DNA from: Polynucleobacter meluiroseus
GTDB lineage: Bacteria; Pseudomonadota; Gammaproteobacteria; Burkholderiales; Burkholderiaceae
DNA: 64,000 nt
Direction of reading: 5' to 3'
NCBI GenBank assembly: GCA_945879115.1
Contig: CAMDUR010000007.1
Coordinates: forward strand, 1-64,000
The notes under the pieces are model-generated. The model saw only the letters and a list, made by a program, of their open reading frames with translations, did not search any database and had not been told where the DNA came from. Shown piece after piece: positions 47,475 to 56,518 of this stretch (position 1 is the first letter of the stretch; each line of letters opens with the position of its first letter). The position numbers were made by a program, and so were the translations under genes.

Positions 47475-48490
47475 CGTATATCGTAACTGGTGCAGCTGGA
47501 TTTATTGGAGCAAACATTGTCCAGGCGCTCAATCTGCGCGGCATTAAAAATGTGATTGCGGTTGACGAATTAAAGCCTGCTGATAAATATCGCAATCTTG
47601 CTGATTTAGAGATTTCTGATTACTTAGATAAGTCTGAATTTGTTGAAGCGTTTGCTAGGGGTAAGTTTGGCAAAGTAGAAGCCATCTTTCATGAGGGCGC
47701 TTGCTCTGACACCATGGAAACTGATGGTCAATACATGATGGCTAATAACTATCGCTACTCAATAGATTTATTAGATATCTGTACCTCTCAAAGAGTACCG
47801 TTTTTATATGCCTCTTCAGCAGCTACTTATGGTGGCTCAGACATATTTAAAGAAAATCGCGAGTACGAAAAACCGCTGAATGTTTACGGCTATTCTAAGT
47901 TTCTATTTGATCAAGTTGTGCGACAACGTATTGCAGAAGAGCAAACATCAGCCCAAGTCGTAGGATTCCGTTATTTCAATGTATACGGTCCCCGTGAGTC
48001 TCACAAGGGACGCATGGCTTCGGTTGCATTCCATCACTATCACCAATTCTTAGAGTCTGGCACTGTCAAACTATTCGGTGAATATGGTGGATATGCTGAA
48101 GGTGAGCAAAAAAGAGACTTTGTATCTGTGGAAGATGTTGTTAAAGTCAATTTATTCTTTCAAGAGAACCCAGACAAGAGTGGTATTTTTAACTTAGGTA
48201 CGGGTCGAGCACAGCCTTTTAATGATGTTGCAAGATCAGTGATCAATTCTTTAAGAGCGCACAAAGGTGAAAAAGAATTTTCATTGCACGAGTTGGTCGA
48301 TGAACACTTAATTGAGTACATGGCTTTCCCGGATGCATTAAGAGGGAAGTACCAGTCATTCACTCAAGCTGATTTAACCCAATTAAGGGCTGCAGGATAT
48401 ACAGCAGACTTCTTAACGGTTGAGCAGGGCGTCAGAAAATACATCAATTGGTTGTCAGATAATTCTGATTTTTTAGCTCAACCTATTTAA
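47471..48490 (+). CDS. hldD: ADP-L-glycero-D-manno-heptose 6-epimerase
   Basis: A 339-residue short-chain dehydrogenase-type epimerase giving ADP-L-glycero-D-manno-heptose. The NAD(P) motif is [13 protein letters not shown]. The catalytic Tyr-x3-Lys is in [11 protein letters not shown], with ASSAATYGG and [14 protein letters not shown], all family-specific. It is translationally coupled to hldA, so two heptose steps sit together after lapA and lapB. A terminator closes the long series that began at gyrA. Confidence 0.95.
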   Translation: MTYIVTGAAGFIGANIVQALNLRGIKNVIAVDELKPADKYRNLADLEISDYLDKSEFVEAFARGKFGKVEAIFHEGACSDTMETDGQYMMANNYRYSIDLLDICTSQRVPFLYASSAATYGGSDIFKENREYEKPLNVYGYSKFLFDQVVRQRIAEEQTSAQVVGFRYFNVYGPRESHKGRMASVAFHHYHQFLESGTVKLFGEYGGYAEGEQKRDFVSVEDVVKVNLFFQENPDKSGIFNLGTGRAQPFNDVARSVINSLRAHKGEKEFSLHELVDEHLIEYMAFPDALRGKYQSFTQADLTQLRAAGYTADFLTVEQGVRKYINWLSDNSDFLAQPI

Positions 48491-48533
48491 GCGTTAATTT
48501 TTGTCAACTATCACGTTGACTCCACGTTAAACA

Positions 48534-48563
48534 AAAGCCTCATCATTTCGATGGGGCTTTTTA
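48534..48563 (+). terminator. Terminator after hldD
   Basis: AAAGCCTCATC (48534-48544) pairs with GATGGGGCTTT (48550-48560), loop ATTTC with one G-U, followed by T residues. It comes just before comEA. Confidence 0.88.
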
Positions 48564-48579
48564 CTTTATGAGGAGTTAT

Positions 48580-49029
48580 ATGTTGTCAAATTTATTGTTT
48601 AAAACAGTTAAAGTTTTTCTTGGTGCTATTCTTGGTTTAGCTATGTTGATGGGCCAGGCCCATGCAGCTGTTGAGGTGAACTCAGCCGATCAGACTGCTT
48701 TAGAGTCGGTTAGAGGTTTAGGACCTTCCAAAGCTAAAGCCATTCTTGCTGAAAGGAAAAAGAATGGTCCCTTCAAAGATTCTAATGACTTGCATACCCG
48801 CGTTAAAGGCATTGGTGAAAAAACAGTTGAACGTTTGATGAGCAATGGATTAACAGTTAATAGTAAGAGTTCTGCCTCTAATCAAGAACCTAAAAGAGAT
48901 CTCAAAAAAGAAAGCAAAAAAGAAAACACCAAGGAAGGCGCAAAGGAAAAGACCCCTCGAAGAAGCAATAAAGAAAAAAGTGAATCTGGCGAAGTCAGTA
49001 AAGCCAAAAAGACAAAAGAAACAAAATAA
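48580..49029 (+). CDS. comEA: ComEA family DNA-binding protein
   Basis: Helix-hairpin-helix protein that pulls incoming DNA across the outer membrane in transformation. The 149-residue form starts at 48580, with GAGGAG a few bases upstream. It has a signal peptide ending AHA, a double HhH module (VNSADQTALESVRGLGPSKA and GIGEKTVERLMSNGL) and a ~60-residue tail very rich in Lys, Glu and Ser. The tail is longer than in most ComEA proteins and may bind DNA through lysines. Other competence genes are not in the window, so competence cannot be concluded. Confidence 0.85.
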   Translation: MLSNLLFKTVKVFLGAILGLAMLMGQAHAAVEVNSADQTALESVRGLGPSKAKAILAERKKNGPFKDSNDLHTRVKGIGEKTVERLMSNGLTVNSKSSASNQEPKRDLKKESKKENTKEGAKEKTPRRSNKEKSESGEVSKAKKTKETK

Positions 49030-49060
49030 GCCCAGCTAATTAGTTACTGATCTTTTTATA

Positions 49061-49107
49061 AGACATATGTCGGTGATTGAAATACATTAAGATACTGACA
49101 TATGTCT
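49061..49107. promoter_or_regulatory. Twin 10-bp palindromes at the cysM start
   Basis: GACATATGTC occurs at 49062-49071 and 49097-49106, 35 bp apart. With flanking bases the two copies also form an 11-bp inverted repeat (AGACATATGTC / GACATATGTCT). The second copy contains the cysM start codon (ATG at 49102), and no ribosome-binding site is visible. It could be a double operator or an RNA stem hiding the start codon. Confidence 0.7.
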
Positions 49108-50019
49108 ACAAATCATCCTAACTACCCCACAATTGCCCAAACAGTTGGTCACACGCCGCTTGTTCGCTTGCAAAGAATTCCTGGTGCGGGTAATACTGAA
49201 AGAAACAACATCATATTAGGTAAGCTAGAGGGTAATAATCCCGCCGGCTCTGTCAAAGATCGTCCTGCTTTATCCATGTTCATGCGTGCTGAGGCCAGGG
49301 GCGACATCAAGCCTGGTGATACATTAATTGAGGCAACCAGTGGCAACACTGGCATTGCGCTAGCTATGGTTGCCGCCATACTTGGTTACAAAATGATTTT
49401 GGTCATGCCAGAAAATCAAAGTATTGAACGTCGTCAAAGTATGGCTGCTTATGGTGCTGAGTTGATTTTGGTGCCATCAAAGGGAGGCATGGAGTACGCT
49501 AGAGACTATGCCACTCAACTTCAAAAAGAAGGTAAGGGCATCATCCTTGATCAATTTGCAAACAAGGATAACCCCCTTGCTCATATTGAATCAACTGGCC
49601 CTGAGATCTGGGATGATACCCAAGGTCAAATCACTCACTTTGTTTCATCGATGGGAACCACGGGCACCATTACAGGTGTGTCTATCTATTTAAAAGAAAA
49701 GAATCCGCTGATCCAGATCATTGGTGCGCAACCGGAAGATGGTTCTCAAATCCCTGGCATCCGTAAATGGTCTCCCGAATACATACCAAAAATCTATGCA
49801 GACGCTAAGGTCGATCGCATTGAATATGTCAGCCAAGCAGCTGCTGAAGATATGGCAAGACGATTAGCTAGAGAAGAAGGTATCTTCTGCGGAATCTCTG
49901 CGGCAGGGGCATTGGTTGTCGCCCTGCGTGTGGCTGAGCGGATTGAGAACGCAACGATTGTCTTTATTGTTTGTGATCGAGGTGACCGTTATCTCTCCAC
50001 GGGAGTTTTCCCAGCTTAA
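49102..50019 (+). CDS. cysM: Cysteine synthase B
   Basis: PLP enzyme making cysteine from O-acetylserine (or O-phosphoserine) and sulfide or thiosulfate. The 305-residue protein has the PLP lysine in NNPAGSVKDRPA, ATSGNTGIALAM, and SSMGTTGTITG for the cofactor phosphate, and EGIFCGISAAGAL at the C-terminal part. Length and RKW-containing loop fit CysM rather than CysK. The start codon lies inside a palindrome. The stop overlaps the convergent mltB stop by four bases. Confidence 0.93.
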   Translation: MSTNHPNYPTIAQTVGHTPLVRLQRIPGAGNTERNNIILGKLEGNNPAGSVKDRPALSMFMRAEARGDIKPGDTLIEATSGNTGIALAMVAAILGYKMILVMPENQSIERRQSMAAYGAELILVPSKGGMEYARDYATQLQKEGKGIILDQFANKDNPLAHIESTGPEIWDDTQGQITHFVSSMGTTGTITGVSIYLKEKNPLIQIIGAQPEDGSQIPGIRKWSPEYIPKIYADAKVDRIEYVSQAAAEDMARRLAREEGIFCGISAAGALVVALRVAERIENATIVFIVCDRGDRYLSTGVFPA

Positions 50020-51290
50020 GTAGCCTGCGTTGCAGGCTTCTTTTTTGTTTTATTCTTGGGGTTACTTTTTTTAGTGGGCTTATTTTTCTTTTTGGCACTT
50101 GTCTCATTGATGGGCATCTCACCCCTTAAGACTTCTGCAAATTCTGCTACTGACTGTGCATAAAAGAAACTTCGGTTGTATTCACAAATAGCAATAAAGT
50201 TTCTTAGGCCAACAACATACCTAACATCAGTGCCGCCATCATTACCTGGGATTGGTAAATCAACGATCAAACTAGGAGTGTCATTGGGTAAGTCAGTTTT
50301 ATCAATAATATTTTTGGTAACTAAATCGCCTAATTGAAGTTTAGCCACAGGTGCGCCATCAGCTAGTTGCTTTGCAGACACAGAAGCTTCTTCATCATCT
50401 TTTAAATCAAAATAAACAGGCTCTCCATTAACCCAGCCATGTTCTTTTAGAAAGTTAGCAACGCTAGCAATAGCATCTTCAGGTGAATTGCGAAGATCAA
50501 TCTTGCCATCCTGATCTCCATCAACAGCAAATCTTAAAATACTTCCAGGCATAAACTGTGGCAAACCAATGGCGCCTGCATACGAACCACTTTGAGTGAG
50601 ACATTTTTTAAAAGCAACTGCTTTTGAATTCTCTTTCCAGCAAAGAACGACTAAATCTTCGAGTTGATTCTTAAATAATGTTTCGCGTGTTTTCTTATTA
50701 GGAGTTTCTGGATAACTAAATCCAAGAGTCAGCAAGGTATCTCTGACCGAAAAGCTTCCCATATTTCTGCCATAAATAGTTTCTACTCCAATAATGGAAA
50801 CAATGATCTCTCCAGGGATGCCAGTTTTATCTGATGTTTTCTGAATAAAATCTTGATGCTTTTTCCAGAATTGCTGTCCCGCAGCAAACCTTCTAGGTTC
50901 GATGAATCGGCTTCGATACACTTTCCAGTTTTTCTGAAAGCCAGGAGCGGGAGGTAAAACTAATTTTTTGACGCTGGGGACAGTTTTAGCATCCTGAAAA
51001 GCACTCTGTAAGTCAGCTAGTGGAATATGATGTCGAAGAGCTAACTGCTCTAAAAAAGGCTTTAAAGATTCTGGTTTTTCTTCGGATTCAATAATAAGGG
51101 TGGGCTGACTATTGGGCTGACTATTAGGCTGACTATTAGGCCCAGTATTCTCTGTTGTTGAACTTGTTTGTATGCTTGGAAGATTGGCGCAGGCTGATAG
51201 AAAACTCACAGTCAATACCAAAAAGAAAGCTCTTTTGTATTGGAGAGCTAGTATCAGATCAAAAGTTAAATGGGTAAGAGTTTTAAGCAA
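50016..51290 (-). CDS. mltB: Lytic murein transglycosylase B family lipoprotein
   Basis: Cleaves peptidoglycan glycan strands to 1,6-anhydro products. The 424-residue protein has a lipobox LSAC, an Asn-Ser-Gln-Pro repeat linker and an MltB catalytic domain with IIGVETIYGRNMGSF (catalytic Glu in VETIYG), GAIGLPQFMPGSI and DLRNSPEDAIASVANFL. A basic C-terminal tail (KKKNKPTKKSNPK) follows. The only in-frame start at the N-terminus is TTG (51290), without a visible ribosome-binding site, so the start is uncertain. Confidence 0.88.
   Translation of the reverse strand: MLKTLTHLTFDLILALQYKRAFFLVLTVSFLSACANLPSIQTSSTTENTGPNSQPNSQPNSQPTLIIESEEKPESLKPFLEQLALRHHIPLADLQSAFQDAKTVPSVKKLVLPPAPGFQKNWKVYRSRFIEPRRFAAGQQFWKKHQDFIQKTSDKTGIPGEIIVSIIGVETIYGRNMGSFSVRDTLLTLGFSYPETPNKKTRETLFKNQLEDLVVLCWKENSKAVAFKKCLTQSGSYAGAIGLPQFMPGSILRFAVDGDQDGKIDLRNSPEDAIASVANFLKEHGWVNGEPVYFDLKDDEEASVSAKQLADGAPVAKLQLGDLVTKNIIDKTDLPNDTPSLIVDLPIPGNDGGTDVRYVVGLRNFIAICEYNRSFFYAQSVAEFAEVLRGEMPINETSAKKKNKPTKKSNPKNKTKKKPATQAT
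50022..50047 (+). terminator. cysM terminator inside the mltB 3' coding region
   Basis: AGCCTGC (50022-50028) pairs with GCAGGCT (50032-50038), loop GTT, followed by TC and six T. The stem occupies codons for the last residues of mltB on the other strand. Confidence 0.85.
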
Positions 51291-51381
51291 TGTATTTATT
51301 AGAATTAGTTGAATGATGTTGAGTAGAAAAATATTACCTTAAGTAGACCGAGTAATTATCCACCGATTTTTTCAGATTGAT

Positions 51382-52305
51382 ATGAGTACTGCATACATAA
51401 GTCACTTAGATTGTTTACAACACGAGATGGGGCAACACCATCCGGAATGTCCTGAGCGTTTACAAGCTATAGAAGACCAATTAATCTTAAGTCGGATTGA
51501 TTATTTTTTTACTCGTATTTCTCCTCCGCTAGCAACTGAAGATCAGTTAGCCTTAATTCATACTCAAGAGCATATTCAGCGCATTAAAGCCTTGTCACCC
51601 AAAGAGGGATATTCAAGTATTGATGGGGATACCAATATGAACCCTCACACTTGGAATGCAGCCCTTCGCTCTGCTGGCGGCGCAATTGCTGCGGTGGATG
51701 CAGTCATGCGAGGTGAAGTAAAAAATGCATTTACCTGTTTAAGGCCCCCTGGGCACCATGCTGAACCTGACCAGGCCATGGGCTTTTGTTTTTTTAATAA
51801 TATTGCCATTGCAGCTAAACATGCTATGGAGCAGTACGGCCTTGAGCGTGTCGCAATTGTTGATTTTGATGTGCATCACGGTAATGGCACTGAAGCAGCA
51901 TTTAAGGATGATCCGAGAGTATTAATGTGTAGCTACTTCCAGCATCCCTTTTACCCCTATACAAAAACAAATCCCAATCTCCCTAATATGCTAAATGTGC
52001 CACTACCTGCCTATTCAGCAGGTCAGGCAGTTCGAGAAGTGATTGAGCTCCAATGGCTACCTCGTTTAAGAGAATTTAAGCCTCAGTTTATTTTTATATC
52101 AGCTGGATTTGACGCCCATCGTGAAGATGATATGGGTCAGATGGGCTTAGTAGAGGCAGATTACGCTTGGATGACTCGTCAATTGATGATTATCGCTAAG
52201 GAAACTGCCGAGGGTCGAATCGTTAGTTGTTTAGAAGGGGGTTACAACCTGTCAGCCCTTGCGCGTAGCGTGGTCGCTCACCTGAAAGAATTGGCAGACC
52301 TTTAA
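51382..52305 (+). CDS. Histone deacetylase-family (HDAC-like) amidohydrolase
   Basis: A 307-residue zinc amidohydrolase of the HDAC/AcuC/acetylpolyamine hydrolase superfamily. It has RPPGHHAEPDQAMGFCFFNN and VDFDVHHGNGTEAAF (zinc Asp and His, charge-relay His pair), and AGFDAHREDDMG (zinc Asp). Bacterial members deacetylate polyamines, acetyl-CoA synthetase or other acetyl compounds; which one applies here is unknown. It is divergent from mltB, a single gene with a 177-base gap before etfB. Confidence 0.88.
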   Translation: MSTAYISHLDCLQHEMGQHHPECPERLQAIEDQLILSRIDYFFTRISPPLATEDQLALIHTQEHIQRIKALSPKEGYSSIDGDTNMNPHTWNAALRSAGGAIAAVDAVMRGEVKNAFTCLRPPGHHAEPDQAMGFCFFNNIAIAAKHAMEQYGLERVAIVDFDVHHGNGTEAAFKDDPRVLMCSYFQHPFYPYTKTNPNLPNMLNVPLPAYSAGQAVREVIELQWLPRLREFKPQFIFISAGFDAHREDDMGQMGLVEADYAWMTRQLMIIAKETAEGRIVSCLEGGYNLSALARSVVAHLKELADL

Positions 52306-52404
52306 CCCTGTTTAGCCTCAACTAATTTTTATTGCATATGTTATAAAATAACGACTTACATGCTTTATTTGTTTTTAAAAAGAATTCCAATATCAATTAA
52401 TATG

Positions 52405-52416
52405 TCACTTAAGTGA
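52405..52416. promoter_or_regulatory. Palindrome upstream of the etfBA operon
   Basis: TCACTTAAGTGA is a perfect 12-bp palindrome 67 bases before the etfB start and 8 bases upstream of a TTGACT (-35-like, 52424-52429). It could be a repressor site for fatty-acid or acyl-CoA-responsive control. The user is unknown. Confidence 0.4.
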
Positions 52417-52482
52417 TAGTTAATTGACTCGTATTGAAGTTACCATTGATTAATATACAGCCCCAAGTAACTGGATCAACCT

Positions 52483-53232
52483 ATGAAAATTTTAGTCGCT
52501 GTTAAGCGGGTTATAGATTACAACGTCAAGATTCGCATCAAATCTGATCATTCAGGTGTTGAGACTGCCAATGTGAAGATGAGCATGAATCCCTTTGATG
52601 AAATTGCTGTTGAAGAAGCTGTTCGTCTCAAAGAAGCCGGTATTGCAACTGAAGTCATTGCTGTTTCTTGCGGCCTCACTCAAAGTCAGGAAACACTCAG
52701 AACGGCGATGGCTATCGGTGCTGATAGAGGTATTTTGCTTGAAACAGAAGTTGAACTTCAACCTTTGGCAGTTGCTAAGCTCTTAAAAGCGATCGTTGAT
52801 AAAGAGCAACCAGATTTGATCTTCTTGGGTAAGCAAGCAATTGATGACGATAGCAACCAAACAGGGCAAATGTTGGCGGCTCTGCTCAATTTGCCTCAAG
52901 CGACTTTCGCTTCTAAAGTTCAAGTTTCTGATGGCAAAGTGACTGTTACGCGTGAGGTGGATGGTGGTTTAGAGACCTTATCTCTTACCCTACCTGCAGT
53001 GATAACCACGGATCTTCGCTTGAATGAACCGCGTTATGCCACGCTTCCCAACATCATGAAGGCCAAGAAAAAGCCTCTTGAAATCCTTAAACCAGAAGAT
53101 CTTGGTGTGGATATTGCCCCTCGAATGAAAACATTAAAAGTGATGGAGCCACCAACTCGTAAAGCTGGAGTTATGGTGCCTGATATAAAAACGCTGATCG
53201 AAAAACTTAAAAATGAAGCGAAGGTGATTTAA
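52483..53232 (+). CDS. etfB: Electron transfer flavoprotein subunit beta
   Basis: The 249-residue beta subunit of ETF, which takes electrons from acyl-CoA dehydrogenases to ETF-ubiquinone oxidoreductase. It has the AMP-binding start [37 protein letters not shown], the ETF-beta signature with [12 protein letters not shown], and the C-terminal recognition loop region with [15 protein letters not shown]. It is directly followed by etfA (no gap) and by an acyl-CoA dehydrogenase gene, so the donor and the carrier are cotranscribed. Confidence 0.97.
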   Translation: MKILVAVKRVIDYNVKIRIKSDHSGVETANVKMSMNPFDEIAVEEAVRLKEAGIATEVIAVSCGLTQSQETLRTAMAIGADRGILLETEVELQPLAVAKLLKAIVDKEQPDLIFLGKQAIDDDSNQTGQMLAALLNLPQATFASKVQVSDGKVTVTREVDGGLETLSLTLPAVITTDLRLNEPRYATLPNIMKAKKKPLEILKPEDLGVDIAPRMKTLKVMEPPTRKAGVMVPDIKTLIEKLKNEAKVI

Positions 53233-54168
53233 ATGACTTGTTTGGTAATAGCAGAGCACAATCACCAGGTGTTACATGTCGCATCACTTAATGCTATTGC
53301 TGCTGCGTTGTTGTGCGGTGGTGATGTTCATGTTTTGGTATCTGGCCATCATGCTGGTGAGGTTGCAATAGCGGCTTCAAAAGTTTCTGGTGTGACAAAG
53401 GTCATTCATGCAGATGCGCCGCATTTAGAGAATCATCTGGCTGAAAATTTGGCTGAACAAATTCTGACACTTGCACCTAACTACACTCATATTTTGGCAC
53501 CTTCAACTGCGATAGGTAAGAATGTTTTACCGCGTGTTGCCGCTAAATTAGATGTTGCTCAAATATCAGATGTTACAAAAGTGATTACAAGTGATACTTT
53601 TGAACGCCCTATATATGCTGGAAATGCCATTGCAACTATTCAGTCAATGGACGCCATAAAAGTTATCACAGTTCGAACCACGAGTTTTGATCCAGCTCCT
53701 GCTACTGGAGGTTCTGCAAGTATTGAAACTTGTTTGGCAGTTGCTAACAATAGCCAATCAGGTTTTGTCAATCGCGAAATCAGCAAATTAAGTCGGCCTG
53801 AATTATCTGCCGCGAAAATTGTGGTGTCTGGTGGCAGGGCTTTGGGTTCAGGTGAGCAATACGAATCAATCTTAGGTGCGTTAGCCGATAAACTTGGTGC
53901 TGCCATGGGGGCTTCTCGGGCTGCTGTTGATGCAGGATACGCGCCCAATGATTATCAAGTTGGCCAAACTGGAAAAATTGTAGCTCCCGAGCTTTATATT
54001 GCCATTGGAATTTCGGGCGCCATTCAGCATCTAGCGGGTATGAAAGATTCTAAAGTGATTGTCGCTATCAATAAAGACCCTGAAGCTGCAATTTTTAGTG
54101 TCGCTGATTACGGATTAGTTGCTGATTTATTTACAGCAGTTCCCGAATTAATTGCAGAACTAGGTTAA
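53233..54168 (+). CDS. etfA: Electron transfer flavoprotein subunit alpha
   Basis: The 311-residue FAD-carrying subunit of ETF. The C-terminal FAD domain has VVSGGRALGSGEQYE, then GASRAAVDAGYAPNDYQVGQ and PELYIAIGISGAIQHLAGM, ending NKDPEAAIFSVADYGLV, all canonical. The start codon follows the etfB stop without a gap. The FAD-contacting Arg, Ser, Gln and His residues are in place. Confidence 0.97.
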   Translation: MTCLVIAEHNHQVLHVASLNAIAAALLCGGDVHVLVSGHHAGEVAIAASKVSGVTKVIHADAPHLENHLAENLAEQILTLAPNYTHILAPSTAIGKNVLPRVAAKLDVAQISDVTKVITSDTFERPIYAGNAIATIQSMDAIKVITVRTTSFDPAPATGGSASIETCLAVANNSQSGFVNREISKLSRPELSAAKIVVSGGRALGSGEQYESILGALADKLGAAMGASRAAVDAGYAPNDYQVGQTGKIVAPELYIAIGISGAIQHLAGMKDSKVIVAINKDPEAAIFSVADYGLVADLFTAVPELIAELG

Positions 54169-54187
54169 TCCTTTTTTAAGGCATCAA

Positions 54188-55969
54188 ATGACGTATAAAG
54201 CACCAGTCAAAGATATGCTATTTGTTCTTCAGAATATCGCAGGTGTTGATGAAATTACTCAGCTACCTGGTTTTGAGGATTACGATTTAGACACTGCTGC
54301 AGCAGTGCTTGAGGAATCTGGAAAGTTTTGCAGTGAAATTTTAGAACCATTAAATTGGGATGGTGATCAAAATCCTAGCTCTTGGAAAAATGGTGATGTT
54401 ACAACTACACCCGGGTTCAAAGAAGCTTTTAAACAATTTGGCGAATCGGGTTGGCAAGGTGTTATTCACCCAATTGAATTTGGTGGTCAAGGTTTCCCGA
54501 AAGTTATTGCAACACCTTGCGCAGAAATGCTTCATGCTGCAAATATGTCATTTGCCCTTTGTCCGTTGTTAACGGATGGTGCTATAGAGGCTTTGTTAAC
54601 AGCTGCTAGCTCTGAATTAAAGCAACGCTATATTCCTAAAATGGTTTCTGGGGAGTGGACTGGAACCATGAATTTAACAGAGCCACAAGCTGGTTCGGAT
54701 TTAGCTGCTGTTCGAACTCGAGCAGAATTGCAGAATGATGGCTCCTACAAAATTTTTGGAACCAAAATTTATATTACCTACGGTGAGCACGATATGGCTG
54801 AAAATATCGTGCATTTGGTACTAGCCCGTTGTCCTGGTGCGCCTGAGGGTGTTAAAGGAATTTCACTATTTGTGGTTCCTAAGTTCATGGTTCATGACGA
54901 TGGGTCGCTTGGAGATCGAAATGACGTGCACTGTGTCTCTATTGAGCACAAATTAGGTATCAAGGCTAGCCCAACAGCTGTTCTTCAATTTGGCGATCAT
55001 GGCGGTGCAATTGCTTATCTAGTTGGAGAAGAAAATCGTGGCTTAGAGTACATGTTCATCATGATGAATGCAGCTCGTTTTGCAGTTGGTATGCAAGGTG
55101 TAGCTATTGCTGATCGCGCTTATCAACAGGCTGTTTGGTATGCCAATGATAGGACTCAGTCAAAAGACTTAGCAGGTTCAGCTGAGCCAGTTGCAATTAT
55201 TCATCATCCTGATGTCAAGCGCATGTTGATGACCATGCGTGCTTATTCCGAAGGCGCTCGAGCTATGGCTTATGTGGTAGCTGCTGCTTGCGATCAGGCG
55301 CATCATTCGGCTGATGAAGCCATCCGCAAAAAGAACGCCGCTTTTTATGACTACTTGGTACCCATTATTAAAGGATTTGCGACTGAAATGTCTGTCGATG
55401 TTGCTAGTTTAGGCATTCAGATACATGGGGGTATGGGCTATATCGAGGAAACTGGCGCTGCGCAATACTATCGCGATGCACGTATCTTGCCGATTTATGA
55501 AGGCACCACAGCTATTCAGGCGAATGATTTGGTGGGCCGTAAAACATATCGCGATGGTGGGCAGGTTGCAAAATCAATTGCCGCACTCATTCAGGAAACT
55601 GAAAATGAACTTCAAGCAAGTGGCTCGATAGAAGCTAAAGCAATGCTCAAACATTTGCATGCTGCTAGGGTTTCTTTTGAGTCAGTTATTGAATATGTTG
55701 TTACAAACTTTAAATCTGACATAAAGGATGTTTTTGCTGGTGCAACAACTTACTTAAAATTAGCTGGTACCTTATTGTCTGGCTGGCAAATGGCAAGAGC
55801 CTTATTAGTTTCAGAGAAAAAAATAGCAGAAGACCCAGATTTTTACTCTGCCAAAATTGGCACTGCCCATTTTTATGCTGAATATCTTTTAAGCCAGGTT
55901 CCAGGGATGGCATCTGCAGTATTGAGCGGCGGTCCTGCTGTTAACCAACTTAGGGCAGATCAGTTTTAA
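54188..55969 (+). CDS. Acyl-CoA dehydrogenase, ~593-residue (AcdC/DmdC-like) type
   Basis: Flavoenzyme that introduces a 2,3 double bond into an acyl-CoA and passes electrons to ETF, encoded just upstream. The 593-residue protein has a short N-terminal extra domain (~1-35), the core with TMNLTEPQAGSDLAAVRTRA and YITYGEHDMAENIVHLVLARC, and the catalytic Glu in ILPIYEGTTAIQ. A C-terminal extra helical domain with a YLKLAGTLLSGWQMARA run follows. This length class includes DmdC and medium- to long-chain enzymes, so the substrate is unresolved. A strong terminator follows. Confidence 0.9.
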   Translation: MTYKAPVKDMLFVLQNIAGVDEITQLPGFEDYDLDTAAAVLEESGKFCSEILEPLNWDGDQNPSSWKNGDVTTTPGFKEAFKQFGESGWQGVIHPIEFGGQGFPKVIATPCAEMLHAANMSFALCPLLTDGAIEALLTAASSELKQRYIPKMVSGEWTGTMNLTEPQAGSDLAAVRTRAELQNDGSYKIFGTKIYITYGEHDMAENIVHLVLARCPGAPEGVKGISLFVVPKFMVHDDGSLGDRNDVHCVSIEHKLGIKASPTAVLQFGDHGGAIAYLVGEENRGLEYMFIMMNAARFAVGMQGVAIADRAYQQAVWYANDRTQSKDLAGSAEPVAIIHHPDVKRMLMTMRAYSEGARAMAYVVAAACDQAHHSADEAIRKKNAAFYDYLVPIIKGFATEMSVDVASLGIQIHGGMGYIEETGAAQYYRDARILPIYEGTTAIQANDLVGRKTYRDGGQVAKSIAALIQETENELQASGSIEAKAMLKHLHAARVSFESVIEYVVTNFKSDIKDVFAGATTYLKLAGTLLSGWQMARALLVSEKKIAEDPDFYSAKIGTAHFYAEYLLSQVPGMASAVLSGGPAVNQLRADQF

Positions 55970-55987
55970 TTTGCAATGATGTTCAAT

Positions 55988-56016
55988 AAAAAAGGTGGCA
56001 ATAGGCCACCTTTTTT
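55988..56016. terminator. Bidirectional terminator after the acyl-CoA dehydrogenase
   Basis: AAAAAAGGTGGC (55988-55999) pairs with GCCACCTTTTTT (56005-56016), loop AATAG, with A and T runs. It serves both the etf operon and the minus-strand membrane gene. Confidence 0.93.
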
Positions 56017-56037
56017 ATTGAACTTAAATTTATCTGA

Positions 56038-56478
56038 TTACTGAGAAATTTTTCTAGCTTCTTCAAACTGACTGATGAAATGTTGCTCAAATGCAATCGC
56101 TAATCCAACCATCATGACTGCCGCGCCAATCATGAGACTTAGAATGACGCAAAGAATAACCAACCAACCTGAGTCACTTTTATGTGAGCTATTGGAATTA
56201 AATTGTGCATCCCACTTTTCATCTGGGCGCAAGCCAAAGACAATGGTTGTGAGCCAACTCGCTATGAGCGAGATAAATCCATATGCGGCCAAAGCCCAAC
56301 CTAGGGCAGATGACATGCCACTGGCGCCTAATAGCTTCCAACCCAATATGCCACTGAAGAGCCCCACCATATGGAGCCATGCCCAGATATTTAATAATCC
56401 CTTGAGATAGAAAACATTTAAACCTGTGCCAGGGGCTAAAAAACCCAAAGCGCAAAACAATAATTTATTTTTATGCAT
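56038..56478 (-). CDS. Small membrane protein, TM2/NINE-like
   Basis: A 146-residue protein with four hydrophobic segments. The opening LLFCALGFLAPGTGLNVFYLKG is reminiscent of the TM2/NINE family, where a first helix is followed by Gly-Leu-His-turn features. A soluble Ser/Asn-rich stretch (FNSNSSHKSDSG) separates the third and fourth segments. I do not know its function. It is followed by a terminator and lies upstream of nothing obvious. Confidence 0.6.
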   Translation of the reverse strand: MHKNKLLFCALGFLAPGTGLNVFYLKGLLNIWAWLHMVGLFSGILGWKLLGASGMSSALGWALAAYGFISLIASWLTTIVFGLRPDEKWDAQFNSNSSHKSDSGWLVILCVILSLMIGAAVMMVGLAIAFEQHFISQFEEARKISQ

Positions 56479-56518
56479 GACTGCTATTGTATGGAGTTAA
56501 TCGAAAAAAGAGCTGGTA

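Noticed and set aside
51110-51145. Tandem Asn-Ser-Gln-Pro repeat in mltB as a phase-variable tract
   Set aside because: The unit is 12 bp and in frame, so copy-number change would only alter linker length.
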